Assembly (NCBI RefSeq): GCF_030272615.1
Contig: NC_081407.1
Location: forward strand, 264,540,574 to 264,604,573
DNA length: 64,000 nt
Direction: 5' to 3'
DNA from: Cryptomeria japonica
Lineage: Eukaryota; Streptophyta; Pinopsida; Cupressales; Cupressaceae
Shown: positions 24,000 through 35,047 of the stretch, one piece after another
Layout of the letters: each line of letters opens with the position of its first letter
Position numbering within the stretch: the first letter of the stretch is position 1
Program-made: the position numbers and the translations under genes
The notes under the pieces: model-generated
Seen by the model: only the letters and a program-made list of their open reading frames with translations
What the model was told of the DNA's origin: nothing
Database searches by the model: none

Positions 24000-26150
24000 A
24001 GCCAAAATGGAGCTAGCTCTCCCCTCCTGTCTCTCTAGCCCCCTCCTTTGCACCTCCTCCCCCCAATCCTCCTTCTCCCCCTCCTCTAAGTGGCCTAAAA
24101 CCAGTCGATCCACCTATTTGATGGCTCTGTGTGGGTTGTTGACTCTGTGTCCTATGGGATCGCACACTCTTAGTGTATGAGGTTGCTTACTGTGCCATAG
24201 GTACTACTCCATGGTATAGCCCCCTATAGTAGCATGCCTCCCAAACTGCCCTCTCTTCCTTATCCCTCTACTGCATCATGTCAGAATGCATCTGCCCAAA
24301 CCCTGTAGGGACCAAGATCTGACAGGCTGCATCCCTCTCCCCCTGCATTTGTATCACATCTACCTCTACCCTCTATGCTTGGACCCACAACTCCTCTAAC
24401 TCATCGTCCTGCCAGTGGAGAACATCCTATAAAGCCTCCTCTAGCATCTGCTCAGACTCCTCCCTCTCCTCTCTCAAAGCATCTACCTTTGTCCTCGTTG
24501 TATGGAGGCTCTCTGTCAAATCTGCTATCTCCCACTGCAACGGCTCCATCTCTACCTCGAGGCTCTCCCTCCCAACTCTCTCTATCTGTATCTCATCCTC
24601 GAGGGAGTGAAGCCTCACCTAGGTCATGTCTCTCTCACATTGGACTCTGTCAAGATCATCCTGAGATACTCCTCCCCTGCCCTCCACCTATGCCTCAGGA
24701 ATATGCATGGGTATAGCCTCCTCTTCCCCACCAACCCCTCCCTCTGCGGCCTCTCCTATCAGTATTGCTCCTGCCTCTCCCTCTCCCACCTCAGGATCTC
24801 TCCTCCATACCACCCTAACCCTCCTCTGCCTTTTTCCACCACCCCGTCCTACTACAACCACAACTCTCTCACCCAGTCCATCATCCTCTCTATCAACTAT
24901 CTGATCTACTGTCGGCTATAGCTCATCATCCTCCAGAACCCCAAGAATGGTAAGGCACACTGGAAAATGTCCCTCCCACTAGCTCCTATATTCTCATGTC
25001 TTCCCTGGATCATCTCCTACCTTGAGCTACTCATCCCAAACTAAGTATGATACTATCTGAAAAATTGGTCCTGCCCTCCAATGGACTTGTTGTTGGGCCC
25101 CAAAATATCACCTCCCATGTCGTCTAAGGATACAATGGTATGTCTTCCACTATGTCCTGGACCAGGCCAAACTATCTCGCTACTCTCTAAGGTGCATAGT
25201 ACTCCATGATATATACAGACCTATCGAACATCCACATCTCCACTCCAGCCCAGTGTAGCTGCCAATCCCCCCTCCAAGTCTCACAACCCAAAAATGGCTA
25301 CCATGTAAACTGCATAAGCTCATAAAAAATGCAGCGCCAAAACTATATGGATCCTATCTGGGTATATTGTAGTAGGTCCTTGTACCTATCTATATATGGT
25401 TGTCGGCCCTGCCTATCTTGTACACCTAGTGGTTGAGTAACCGCAATATGCTCCCAAGCCCAGATATGGAGAAGTGTCACTCCCGCAGATAAGCTAGCAT
25501 ACTCCCTGTACACCACCAGATGCATATCGTGATATAACTGAGCCAACAGCGTGGCTCCCCAAGCATACTATGCCCAATCATGTACCATGAAATAAAGGCA
25601 CCTACTCCATCCAACCGGAAACCCATGCCCTCCAAGATCCAGTAAAATTCATCCGCTCAAAAATCCACAAATCACAAGTACCACATAAGGTATATGTCAG
25701 ATACCCATTGCCCTACCCAAATGCATCCTGCTCCTGTCTAGCATCAACAAGGCCTCATACTTGCAAACCTCCCACTAGTAAAAATCTGCTGCATCTAAAT
25801 GGTACTTCAGGATGGTGCCGCGAATGGGGATCTTCAAGATCCTCCATACATCTAGAGGAGTCATTGTTGCCTCATCGGTAGGTAGATGGAAGGTGTTATA
25901 TCTACTATCCCACATCTCAACTAAAGTCATCATCATCACAGTATGAGCTCGAATCCTTGGCCACCTGCCCACCAAATGCAACCCCATAGTAGCTAGGATC
26001 TCCAACTCATCCTACCACAACCGTCAATATAATCTCATGGTAGCGGGCCAATTTTCCCTCGACGCCAATGGCCCCAACTGAGCCTGCATCCAACAATCCA
26101 ATTCATCATTCCACATCCTTGAGTCCTATTCTGCCCCCTGGTACACCCAT
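24000..26150 (-). pseudogene. Antisense ORF with plant mobile domain (PMD) and coiled coil
   Basis: Read on the minus strand, opposite to gag-pol. At 26005-25775: LATMGLHLVGRWPRIRA, then TFHLPTDEATMTPLDVWRIL and IPIRG, which closely follows the plant mobile domain (PMD, MAIN/MAIL1-like) pattern. At 25546-25343: MHLVVYREYASLSAGVTLLH and WAWEHIAV, the middle of the same domain. Near 25200 a peptide close to YAP..RVAR.FGLVQ matches the domain's usual C-terminal motif. At 24618-24427 a glutamate- and leucine-rich stretch of about 60 residues is a coiled coil. Several stops separate the blocks, so this copy is dead. Extra antisense ORFs are known in Tat elements; the PMD call rests on motif reading only. 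Confidence 0.7.
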
Positions 26151-26269
26151 ACCTTCACCCACCTCAAAAATTTTGAAGCCTATTTCTAATTCTTTCCTTC
26201 CATAGTGCATGCGCTGATTCACTCAATGCTCTTGCCAAAATCGTCACACTCACACCATTCTATAGGCAC

Positions 26270-26560
26270 ATGCACTAAGCAGACCCCCCTTAGGGACCCT
26301 GGAGGAGACTGGCATGACCGCTCGCACTAGATGACTTTTTCCCCCCACCCAACCATACCCTAACCTACCCTAGCATGACCGCCCACGTCACGCCACCTAA
26401 ACCTAACCCTAAAACTCCTCCACCACGAGCATCCGTGAAGTAGCGCGACTGCACGCGCTAAACACTAGTGATCGCCCCAAAACCCCTGCTTTTCCCCTTC
26501 CGCTCGCACTACCCTGTAGGCACGCGCGCTGAAATGGTGATCATCACATCCACCTCACCA
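26270..26560. repeat. Second GC-rich motif cluster, near the antisense ORF start
   Basis: Motifs such as GCATGACCGCTC (26312-26323, identical to 11499-11510), AGCATGACCGCCC, AGCGCGACTGCACGCGCT (26451-26468) and GGCACGCGCGCTG (26519-26531) occur within 300 bp. They are like the cluster in the 5' leader and lie just upstream of the antisense ORF. Confidence 0.65.
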
Positions 26561-26657
26561 AACTTTGGCCTTAAACTAAGCCCTAATTCTACCCTAAACC
26601 TAAAAATTCACAAAGGAGGATAGTCCTACATACCGGTGGTCCATAGCCTATGGGTCT

Positions 26658-27989
26658 TGATGAAAGAATAAGTATCTGGTCAACTACTGAGAGGGGGGGT
26701 GGTGAATCAGTAGATAGAAAAACTGATACAAACTTCACCAATCTCAAAAATCAATCTCTCAAAGTAAAATTAGAACTAACAATGTAATACCTCTGTCAAG
26801 ATAAAAACTCATAAGATAAATCGGTTGACTGTTGCAACAAATTAACAATAAACAACTTCTTCATTTCTCAATGCTTCCGGTTATCATGACTTATCAAAGT
26901 AGTTAAGTAGTTAAGTAAATCAATCATGAAAACGTAACCACAAAAACATTCACCACTTGACACAAATATTTTTTGATGTGGAAACCCAAATAGGTAAAAA
27001 CCACGGTGAGATGATACTCACAAGATAACTATCTAAACTCTTCTAAAGTTCGCCCTGTTAGGAGCCTAGCCTGTTAAAGCTTTACAAAAAGTCTTGTTAA
27101 GAACCAATCCTATTAGGAATCACCCGGTTAAGGGGTTGACTACAATGCCTTGTTAGAATCAATACCCTGTAAGGAGTAACCTCGGTAGAGGATTTGAAAA
27201 TCCAATCTAATGGATCACCTTGTTAGAGGATTTGAATAACACCAAGCTTGTTAGAGCTTATCCGATTATGGGATTTTAATTCTGTTGTAATTGCTAGAAA
27301 ACAACAAGAGTTTATTGATCTGTCTGAATAACACTACACATGCTTGATTAGATCTATTTCATGCTCCTATCTACCTTTACTCAAACTGCAGATACATCAT
27401 CCAGTTTGGCAACCACACACTCAACTGATCTTTGCTAACTCTTTGCCAACTCATTAAACTAAACAACTTCATATACCTTATAAACAAATCAATCAGGTCG
27501 ATAACACAACAAAAACCTAATTCTCATAGAGATTACAAACAAATAGGTTCAAGTATGACTGTTGGATTACATAGAAATCTCTACACATTAATTAAGAAAA
27601 CCTTGATCACTCCTTGATCACCGCTTCATCAAGCTTAGTAACTCATCACACGCTTTGTATTAGATGCAATATGTTTTCTCATTCCCTAGACAAAAACCAT
27701 TACAACAACTCACCAAAAAATCTTAAAATTGTCTTCATACAATAATCATACGTGTCATAATCATTACCACTCATCATCAGATCATAAACCAATATAACCA
27801 ATTCACCAAACTTAATCGGTTAGGGTTTATAAAAAACAACAGGTAGGGTTTACTAGTTACATTAATAGATAAGGTTTACACTGGTTACCAGTTACAGTAA
27901 CAATATTAACAACAATATCATTACCGGTTAATTGACATCAATGACAACATATCATATCATTAATGCAATTCTTCATGCAAATGCCAACA
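26658..27989 (-). mobile_element. Solo LTR of the same copia-like family, flanked by a 19-bp repeat
   Basis: The 1332-bp block begins TGATGAAAGAATAAG and ends ATGCCAACA, and shares the ACTGAGAGGGGG...GGTGAATCAG and GATGTGGAAACCCAAAT patterns with 20416-21619. It is flanked by GTCCATAGCCTATGGGTCT at 26639-26657 and 27990-28008, a 19-bp direct repeat instead of the usual 5 bp. It lies in the minus orientation by the family comparison. Confidence 0.82.
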
Positions 27990-28337
27990 GTCCATAGCCT
28001 ATGGGTCTCTCGTACCATCGGATCCTCTCGATGCGGTGCTCACGTGTGGGAACGCGATCCATCTCTCCTTCCCTCCTTCTATGCTCTGATTTCCTCCAAG
28101 GCTAATGTGTAACAATGACTCCTCATTGGTCCCTTGTGGCTTATATGGACCCCCTTGTGGCCCCATTCCCTTCATGCTCTCCCTCCTTCTATTTCCTCTT
28201 ATATTTTTCTTCATTTGCTCTATCTTTCTGTTTTGTTCATTTCTTCCCCCCTTATTCTTCCTCCTTCATTTCAAGAACTTTTTCGTCATTTTTTTTTAAC
28301 AAATTTTTTTGAAAAACACTCTCGAGGGGGCATACAT
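27990..28337 (+). other. Tat 3' region between two insertions
   Basis: Short stretch rich in CT and TTC, with no gene. It is the continuation of the Tat 3' region between the solo LTR and the 4.46-kb element. CTCGAGGGGG at 28321 just precedes the insertion site. Confidence 0.5.
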
Positions 28338-31300
28338 TGTAATGCCCATACCCTAGTCGGACTTGTAAAACCCGTTTGACCTTGATTGACTTCCTATGTG
28401 GCATTCTTGAATGGTAGGTTAACCGTGATGCAATGTGTAGTTTAGATAATATAAATATTTGTGCATACTTATTATTGTGCTTTTGCATCGATTCTCGTGT
28501 AAATGTAATTGTTCCTAACCCTTGTGATAAATCTTGAGCTAATGCCTTCATTGAATATGTATATGTATATGTATGCTTGCATGAATTTATGGGTGCAGGA
28601 GATTTCAGGTACAACACCGCCTAGAGCGAGGTTCATCTCCTTTGGGATTTGCAAGGTTGAGTATGCCTCTTTCATCTTTAGAATTCGGATTTGGTGGTCA
28701 TATAACTCTCGTCTTGCCTTAGCCATGGTTAGGTGAGCATCGTGTGCGGATTCGTGGGGCTTTTTTTCATTGGGATGCGTGTCGAGAAATTTGGAAGACT
28801 TCCTCGATTTGTGTGCCTTGCGCGAAGTAAGTGGAGTTTGTTATCCTAAGTATTAAATTCAATTTAATAAGTAAACGTACACATTAGTGATATAGAAATT
28901 TAAATAGGTAGTTTCTTCTATACGAGTAATCGTTAATTTAAAGGGATTGCTTTAATTATTATTGTAGCAAGCTTAGGGTATTTAACTTGGGTTAGTGTGC
29001 TCATTTACGCATTTGTAACATTTACGCGTTTGTAGTTGAGAAATTAGAATAAATAAGACTCTTGCATTAGATTAGTCATTTATTTAAAAATGTCGCTTTA
29101 TTATGTTGTAGCGAGTTAATTTAATAGTTAATTTTAATAACTATGATTTTAATGAGTTATGCGTTTTAGAAAGGAAAGATTTAAAGTCATGTGGGAAAAA
29201 GAAATAAATTAATCATTTTCGCATGTTGGAAGAGAAAGGGAAAATTGGATTATTTAAAAGGAAATTATTCTTTTTACTTGCAAATTTATACAGTGTAAAG
29301 GATCGATTTTTGAGATTTAAACTAATTTAAATATCTCACCCTTGTTAATAGTTCCGAAATAAAAATGTAGGCCTAAATTGATATTGAGAGATTAAAATTA
29401 GAGATTAAATAAGAAACAGAAGCATGTTAATTTTAATGAGAATAAAACAAGTTAGATTCATTGAGTAATGGAAAATAATGATTTCCATTCTCATGTTTCT
29501 TTTATTTTCAAAAAAAAAAATGCCTAATTTCGAAATTGAAAATTAGGGCAAAAATAGGGTTTCTCATTTTAAACTAGTTGGGAAATGTTTTTGGGGGTTC
29601 TTTTTTTTCTTTTGGTCTTTTTTTTTGGAAAAACATGGTTTTTGGAAGGGAGATTGGGGATTTTGGACAAAGATGGAGTTTTAGAGCAGCAGGTTTGGGG
29701 GCTCATCATCAAAATCTTTCCAGGAAAGCTTGTTGAGGTAGGAATCTCTTTTATCATTTTGGTTCAAGTTGTTTTTAATAAAAAAAAAGGGAAAGAAAAG
29801 AGGCTTGTATGTTGTTCTTGCAATTTTGGTTCTCAGATTTTCCATTGTTTGCCCATGAGTAAGTTTCTTGTAGAAAAATTGTTAAGGATTAGTTTTGTTG
29901 GATCTTTGTGTGAGAAGAGAGCTCCCTTGTGCCAAAGATTTGCTTAATGGGAGGGTTATTCAACGATTTCTACTATTATTTAGAAACCCTTGACATTCTG
30001 GAAAAAAAAAGGGGGGAAGAAATGGCTGTGACTGTGATTGTTTTTCAAAAAAAAAAGAGGGTTGCTGGAAAATGCTTTAAGTTGTGTTTTCAGACTGTGT
30101 TTTGAAGAGATATTCATATATTTTTGGTATTACTACATATTCTAATTAGTTAGAAAAAATATATATATATATATAGATTCAATAAATTAAAACTTGTTGC
30201 ACATATTGGCAGTGGACTGTGTTTGTTAGTGTAAATTTAACAGAAAATTTTCTTAAACAAAAATAATAATAAAAAAATATAAAAAAAAATCTACATACTC
30301 TACCCCCCATACGGCTGGGAGGGAGTAGCTGCAGTGGCAGCACTGCTACCAGTTGGTAGCAACGCTACCATTGGTAGTGCACTGCTACCAAATGGTAGCA
30401 GCGCTACCAGAGGTAGCAGCGCTACCAATGGTAGCAGGGACTGCAAAAAGGGGGGGGGGGCACGTGGTTGTCCATGTGGGTACCTTCCCTCTCTTTTTTT
30501 TGAAAGTTAAAACAAAAAAAATAATTATTCTATTTTATTTATTTTTAATAATATATATAATTTTATTAATTTATATGGTTGTTTTAAGGTAAAAAAAAAA
30601 TGTATGTGTACAATATGTAAAAATAAAGAAGAGTCGGATTGATAAGTGAATTTAAAATTAGTATAAGGGAATTAAACTTAGTTCTTTTATATTATTTAAA
30701 TTCAGTTTCTTTTATGTTACTTAATCTCAGATTGCTAAATAATAGATTTGGAATTTAGAGATTCAACATTTAGAAAATCCATACTATAATTCAAGCTATT
30801 AATTTCATATTGATCACATCATACTCGGGTTAATACTTATTATTAACATGGACTAAATAGTAATGGTGGATTAATATGAATTTTTAAATAAAAGTTAATT
30901 TAGCAAGTCTACCAATGGATCGACATTACTAGTTAGAGCAATACGGTAAACGAACACCTCTACCCGATAATGCCTATGCTGAATTAAATTTCTATTATCG
31001 AATTTGGTTATGTAATGGTAGAACTTGATATGATAGTGTTTGGTCATAAGTTGGTCAAGCCCTAGTTAGGGTACCGTCAAACAATAGAATCTAGGTTGGT
31101 TGGTTTTTTTGTTATGATTCAATTTGACCCGCTTTTAAAAGGGATCACTATGTAATAATCAATCGAGGTAGATGTTGAATAGTGTATGTGTTCGCCTAAA
31201 GGGAAGAGTTGTAAAGACATGTAAATATGTAACCTTAACTATATTAAATGCCAGAGGGGTCTTGCAGTTGAGCAGACCCGGAGATGTAGCCCCTTTTGGG

Positions 31301-32795
31301 GTGAACTCCGAGATCATATCTGTGTTATGCGATGTTTTTAGCTTACTTTGTTTTATGCTTTAAATTATCATGGATGGTTGTATTCTTGCATAAGTGTATG
31401 GTGGAAATTTAATGAATTCAAATCTAAGTGCATAACATTATTCATCTGGATAAATGTAGTTAATTAGGTTCATAAGACATTGTAAATTATGATTATGGCA
31501 AAGTATTTAAAATATTTTAATTAAAGTTATAATAGTGGAAAGAATCTTGCTAGATTACATCATTGGATTAACTTGTTTTAAGCATGTAAGTCGAACGAAT
31601 GTGAATGGGTAACAAGTTCGAATTAATGTTATAATTTCTAAGTTGAAATCTAAAGGATGAATCTCATATAGGTATTTACCTTCTTACCTTTGTAAATGAG
31701 TATTGCCATGTTAATTGTAATTCACTTTATCAGATGAATTTACTTAGTTGTTTACATTTTAATCTTAACAAATAATCTTTATCAGATTAATTTCATACAA
31801 GGGTGAACTCAACTAGTATCCATATTTGTAACCTTAATAAAAGAATCCCTTATGGTTGCTAAAATGGAACTAAAAAGGGAAGTTTTGGTATAGTTGTTTA
31901 AATCTTAATCTTAATAAATGTACCTTCTCATATTAACTTCATATAACCAAAAAGAGTGATATGCAACAAGATAATGGTATTTTAATCCTAATAGACGAAC
32001 ATCACTATGGTCTTATTATTCAAATCTTGAAATGAAGAATTTCATCTAGCTAACGATATTTTAATTTAAAGGATGCTCTCGTGTGCCCTAATGCATATCC
32101 ACCTTAATGAAATTAGTCCAATTATTTGCATTATCAAAACTTCAAATGAATTCTATGGCTACTCACATTTTATCTTTCATATAAGAATTACAACTCATTA
32201 GTTGGCTATGCACGAAATCAAATGAAGGGATCTCACTCTATTAATTGTAGTTAATCCTTAATGAATGAATCTCGTCTGATTGACCATACTTTTAATATTA
32301 AAGGGTGAAATCGATTGAGAATGGATTCCTTAAACCCAATAGAATGAACTTCATTATATTAAACGCATGAACCCTTTTGGAGGCCTCTTAATGTAATTAG
32401 GAATTAAAGTGCAATGAATAAATAACCTCTCAATGGCCTCCTAACCACCCAAAGTAATTGAACGCTTCCTAAAATTATGAGATGTCCAACCATAGAACAC
32501 ATATATAATCAAGATCTATGCATTATCTCGTAATTTAAATATCCAGTTTAATGGATCTAATGACGCAAGTTGAGTTAGGTGTAAGGTTATGTAATCGCGT
32601 TGGGAAACTCCTTAGGATCATTTTAGCCTTCCGCTGTGTTATCTAGTTAGAGATAACTTTGAGATAACTTCAATCTATCTTAATATTGTAACTTTTCATT
32701 AACGCTCTTAATTATTATTTAAAAAAATATATATTTACACTCTATTTGAGTGTTTTTAACTTAAACCCTTAGGGGTTTCCTGGTGGGGCATTACA
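28338..32795. mobile_element. 4.46-kb ORF-less LTR-like element (large solo LTR or non-autonomous element)
   Basis: It begins TGTAATGCCC and ends GGGCATTACA, a perfect 10-bp inverted end pair with TG...CA termini, flanked by perfect TACAT duplications (28333-28337 and 32796-32800). No ORF over about 120 codons and no RT, transposase or gag motif is visible. I find no second copy of its ends inside, so it looks like one long LTR. Some gypsy lineages have LTRs of several kb, so a solo LTR is the simplest reading. A non-autonomous element is the alternative. The orientation is not determined. Confidence 0.8.
30335..30440. repeat. Array of GCTACCA-NNN-GGTAGC palindromes
   Basis: Five consecutive copies of an 18-bp or so unit, each with arms GCTACC and GGTAGC around a 3-5 base loop, sit in the middle of the 4.46-kb element. 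Arms are nearly perfect while loops vary (AGTT, ATT, AAAT, AGA, AAT). Confidence 0.8.
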
Positions 32796-32871
32796 TACAT
32801 CACCCACATTCTACATTGGGGCATCTATTTCTTTTTTCTTCTATTTTTTACCCATCACCAAATTTCTTGTT

Positions 32872-32890
32872 GCGTAAAAGAGAGGCAAAA
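32872..32890 (+). other. Polypurine tract of the Tat element
   Basis: AAAAGAGAGGCAAAA ends directly at the first base of the 3' LTR (32891), the expected position for the plus-strand primer. The bases from 32801 to 32871 continue the Tat 3' region. Confidence 0.75.
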
Positions 32891-34159
32891 TGTAGACACT
32901 TAAAAATAATTATTTTAAGTTCTTTGCATAATTAATTTATTAATTGTGTCAATTCCTATTCCTTCTCAATATTAATTAAATATAATTAATGTTGTCACTA
33001 TAGTTTGTTGGTTGATTTATTTAATAAATCAATCCACCTTTATTCTTCTAAAAATCCCTAATATTAAGTCTCCTCAAATTTCTCCTTTTAGTTAATTAAT
33101 TAATCTAGGTGATTCCTACAAATTACCTTTTTCCTAATCCATCATTAACCTAATGAATTATTCTAGAAGCTCCCTAAACTCACTTATCATTATTCTTCTA
33201 ATTTTTAATTCCCTCCACTCATTCTCTCTCTTAGTCAAATCCTCCTACAAATCTTATCTACCCTAATCCCACCTAATCATTCTTCTAATCCCTCTCCTAA
33301 TGAGTTGCTAGCGGCTAATCATCATGATTAGCCACAAAGTAAACTCCTTGTCCCTTCCATCCAACCACCTTCCTTAAATGCTCTTTTCCTAGGTGAGTGT
33401 GAGATTTTCAAAATCTCACATTCCTCTAGGCATCCCATCCTCTAAGGAATTTTTAATTCCTCCTTATTCCTCCAATCTCCATAATCATCCTTTTTGAAGA
33501 ATTTTTAATTCCTCATCCCCATCCCTTAAGGAATATTTTATTCCTTTCTCTTCCCTAGGCACATTGGGAAGTCTTCCCAATGAGCCTTGAGGAGTGTGGA
33601 GACAAGAAATGCCTTTAAGGCATATCTCTTGGTCTCCACTAGTCTTGTCACCTCCTCTTGGGCCATGTGTGGGCTCACAAGAAATCCTGGCCCTTCACCT
33701 TGGGTCAATCCTAGCCCTCCATTTCTCCTCTTCTCCTTCAATAAATTGAGGAATCTATCCCCTTGTTTCTCATGTCCAAGTCAAGTAAGTCTATGTTGCT
33801 AGTTTGAGTTCAAAAAATCATCCTCATACCCACATTATGCCAAAATTTGCACTCACCCACACTTAGCCAATTCATATCTCCTTGTTCATCAATCCATCCC
33901 TCCTCATCCATCCATCTTCCATCCATTGTGCACAATATTGGAGAGACAACTACATTATCCACATTGGACCAATCGAATCAATCTAGGAAGGGGTGCATTC
34001 TTGGCTTCAACAAGAGTCCAAATTGGAGGAACAAGACAACTCTCTTGGCAAGGTATAAAATATTGTTTTTCATGTTTTGTTATTTGAATGTTTTGTGTCT
34101 TTTGTGCTTTGATTCGAATTAACAATCTAACCTTGCAGTAAGATATTTCCCTTGGTTCA
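32891..34159 (+). repeat. 3' LTR of the Tat element
   Basis: Begins TGTAGACACTTAAAA and ends TTGGTTCA. It is followed by AGTGA (34160-34164), the right-hand target duplication, and then by the outer element's gag-protease frame. Confidence 0.92.
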
Positions 34160-34164
34160 AGTGA

Positions 34165-34970
34165 AGTTACCGAAACTGACTTTGCACTGAAGCAAGGAGA
34201 ATCCCTTATGTTCAGAAGAGTCATGATGGAGCTGAGCAGTGAAGATACCTGATCTACTTAGAGAAAGAGTCTTTTCTGGACTGTGTACAAATCAGGTGGT
34301 AAGTGTTGCAAGGTTATTGTGGATAGTGGAAGTACTGATAATTTGGTATCTGAGGAGATGGTAGTGAAGATTGGATTGAAGAGGCTTGAGAATCCTTGTC
34401 ATTACAAGGTAAGTTGGTTACAAGATGATCAAAAGCTAGAAGTAAAGGAGCAGTGTTTGGTGAATTTTAATATTGGGCCTTTTTGGGATAAGGTCTTGTG
34501 TGATGTTGTATCTATGAGTGCTTGTCATGTCTTGTTAGGAAGACCTTGGTAGTTTGATAGAGGAGCTATTTATGATTATAGAAGAAAACTAATCACTATT
34601 GAGAAAGGTGAGCATAAGTTCACATTGACTTATTTGATGAGAAAGAGAAGGAGGTGAAGAATCTGAGTCTTGAGAAAAGTTGCAGTACTGAGAAACCAGT
34701 TGCAGAGGTTATACCAAAAGATGGCATGAGTCTACAGAAGGATCTAATAGATAATACTGATAGACAGATAGAACCAGATGACAAAAAACTTATGGTGACA
34801 AACTAGATGAAGTCTTGTGACAGAAATAAATCAGAGCTACAGAAGAAAGAGAGCAATAAGCAGAGACAATGTGCAGATCTAAAGCAAAGGAAGAGAAACA
34901 AAGAGAGTTGGGGGTTAGAGAATCTGGTTGAGGTTTGCAGATATGGAAGATTTTTGGATCATAAATGAGC
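34165..34970 (+). pseudogene. Aspartic protease and tail of the outer gypsy gag-pol
   Basis: If the Tat element and one target duplication are ignored, the codon cut at 9605-9606 is completed at 34165 and the frame runs into the protease. The active-site motif DSGSTDNLVS is at about 34322-34351, after 'GGKCCKVIV'. Downstream 'HVLLGRPW' at 34526-34549 is the conserved second motif, and a TAG follows. After about 34640 the reading shifts frame into a lysine-rich stretch. Stops at about 34250 and 34259 sit upstream of the active site. No RT sequence follows, so pol is missing. Confidence 0.85.
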
Positions 34971-35047
34971 ATGGGGTCTTTATTCCAAATCCTTTTCGAT
35001 GTTCATGGGTTGCCTCTCATGGAACATCTCTTTCTACTTAGGGTGTC
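34971..35047 (+). other. Short spacer before the outer gypsy 3' LTR
   Basis: No clear polypurine tract precedes the 3' LTR (the last bases are CTACTTAGGGTGTC). The deletion that removed RT and integrase may have taken part of this region as well. Confidence 0.4.

Larger units (their letters stand above)
9607..34159 (+). mobile_element. Tat-lineage Ty3/gypsy retrotransposon, nested in the outer gypsy gag
   Basis: LTRs of identical length (1269 bp) lie at 9607-10875 and 32891-34159. They begin TGTAGACAC and end GTTCA, with GGTGA before and AGTGA after as a near-perfect 5-bp target duplication. The order is gag, protease, RT, RNase H, a second ('adjoined') RNase H and integrase, then a very long 3' region with an antisense ORF before the 3' LTR. 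A second RNase H and extra ORFs are characteristic of the plant Tat lineage. About 5 substitutions plus a 13-base gap separate the first 190-200 bases of the two LTRs by eye. Three later insertions sit inside it. All ORFs carry stops. Confidence 0.92.

Noticed and set aside
24375-24921. Plus-strand proline/serine-rich ORFs
   Set aside because: They are shadows of the antisense coiled-coil and PMD coding sequence on the opposite strand.
28105-28379. Overlapping small ORFs rich in F, S, L and P
   Set aside because: They come from CT-rich low-complexity DNA in the Tat 3' region; three frames are open at once, with no motif.
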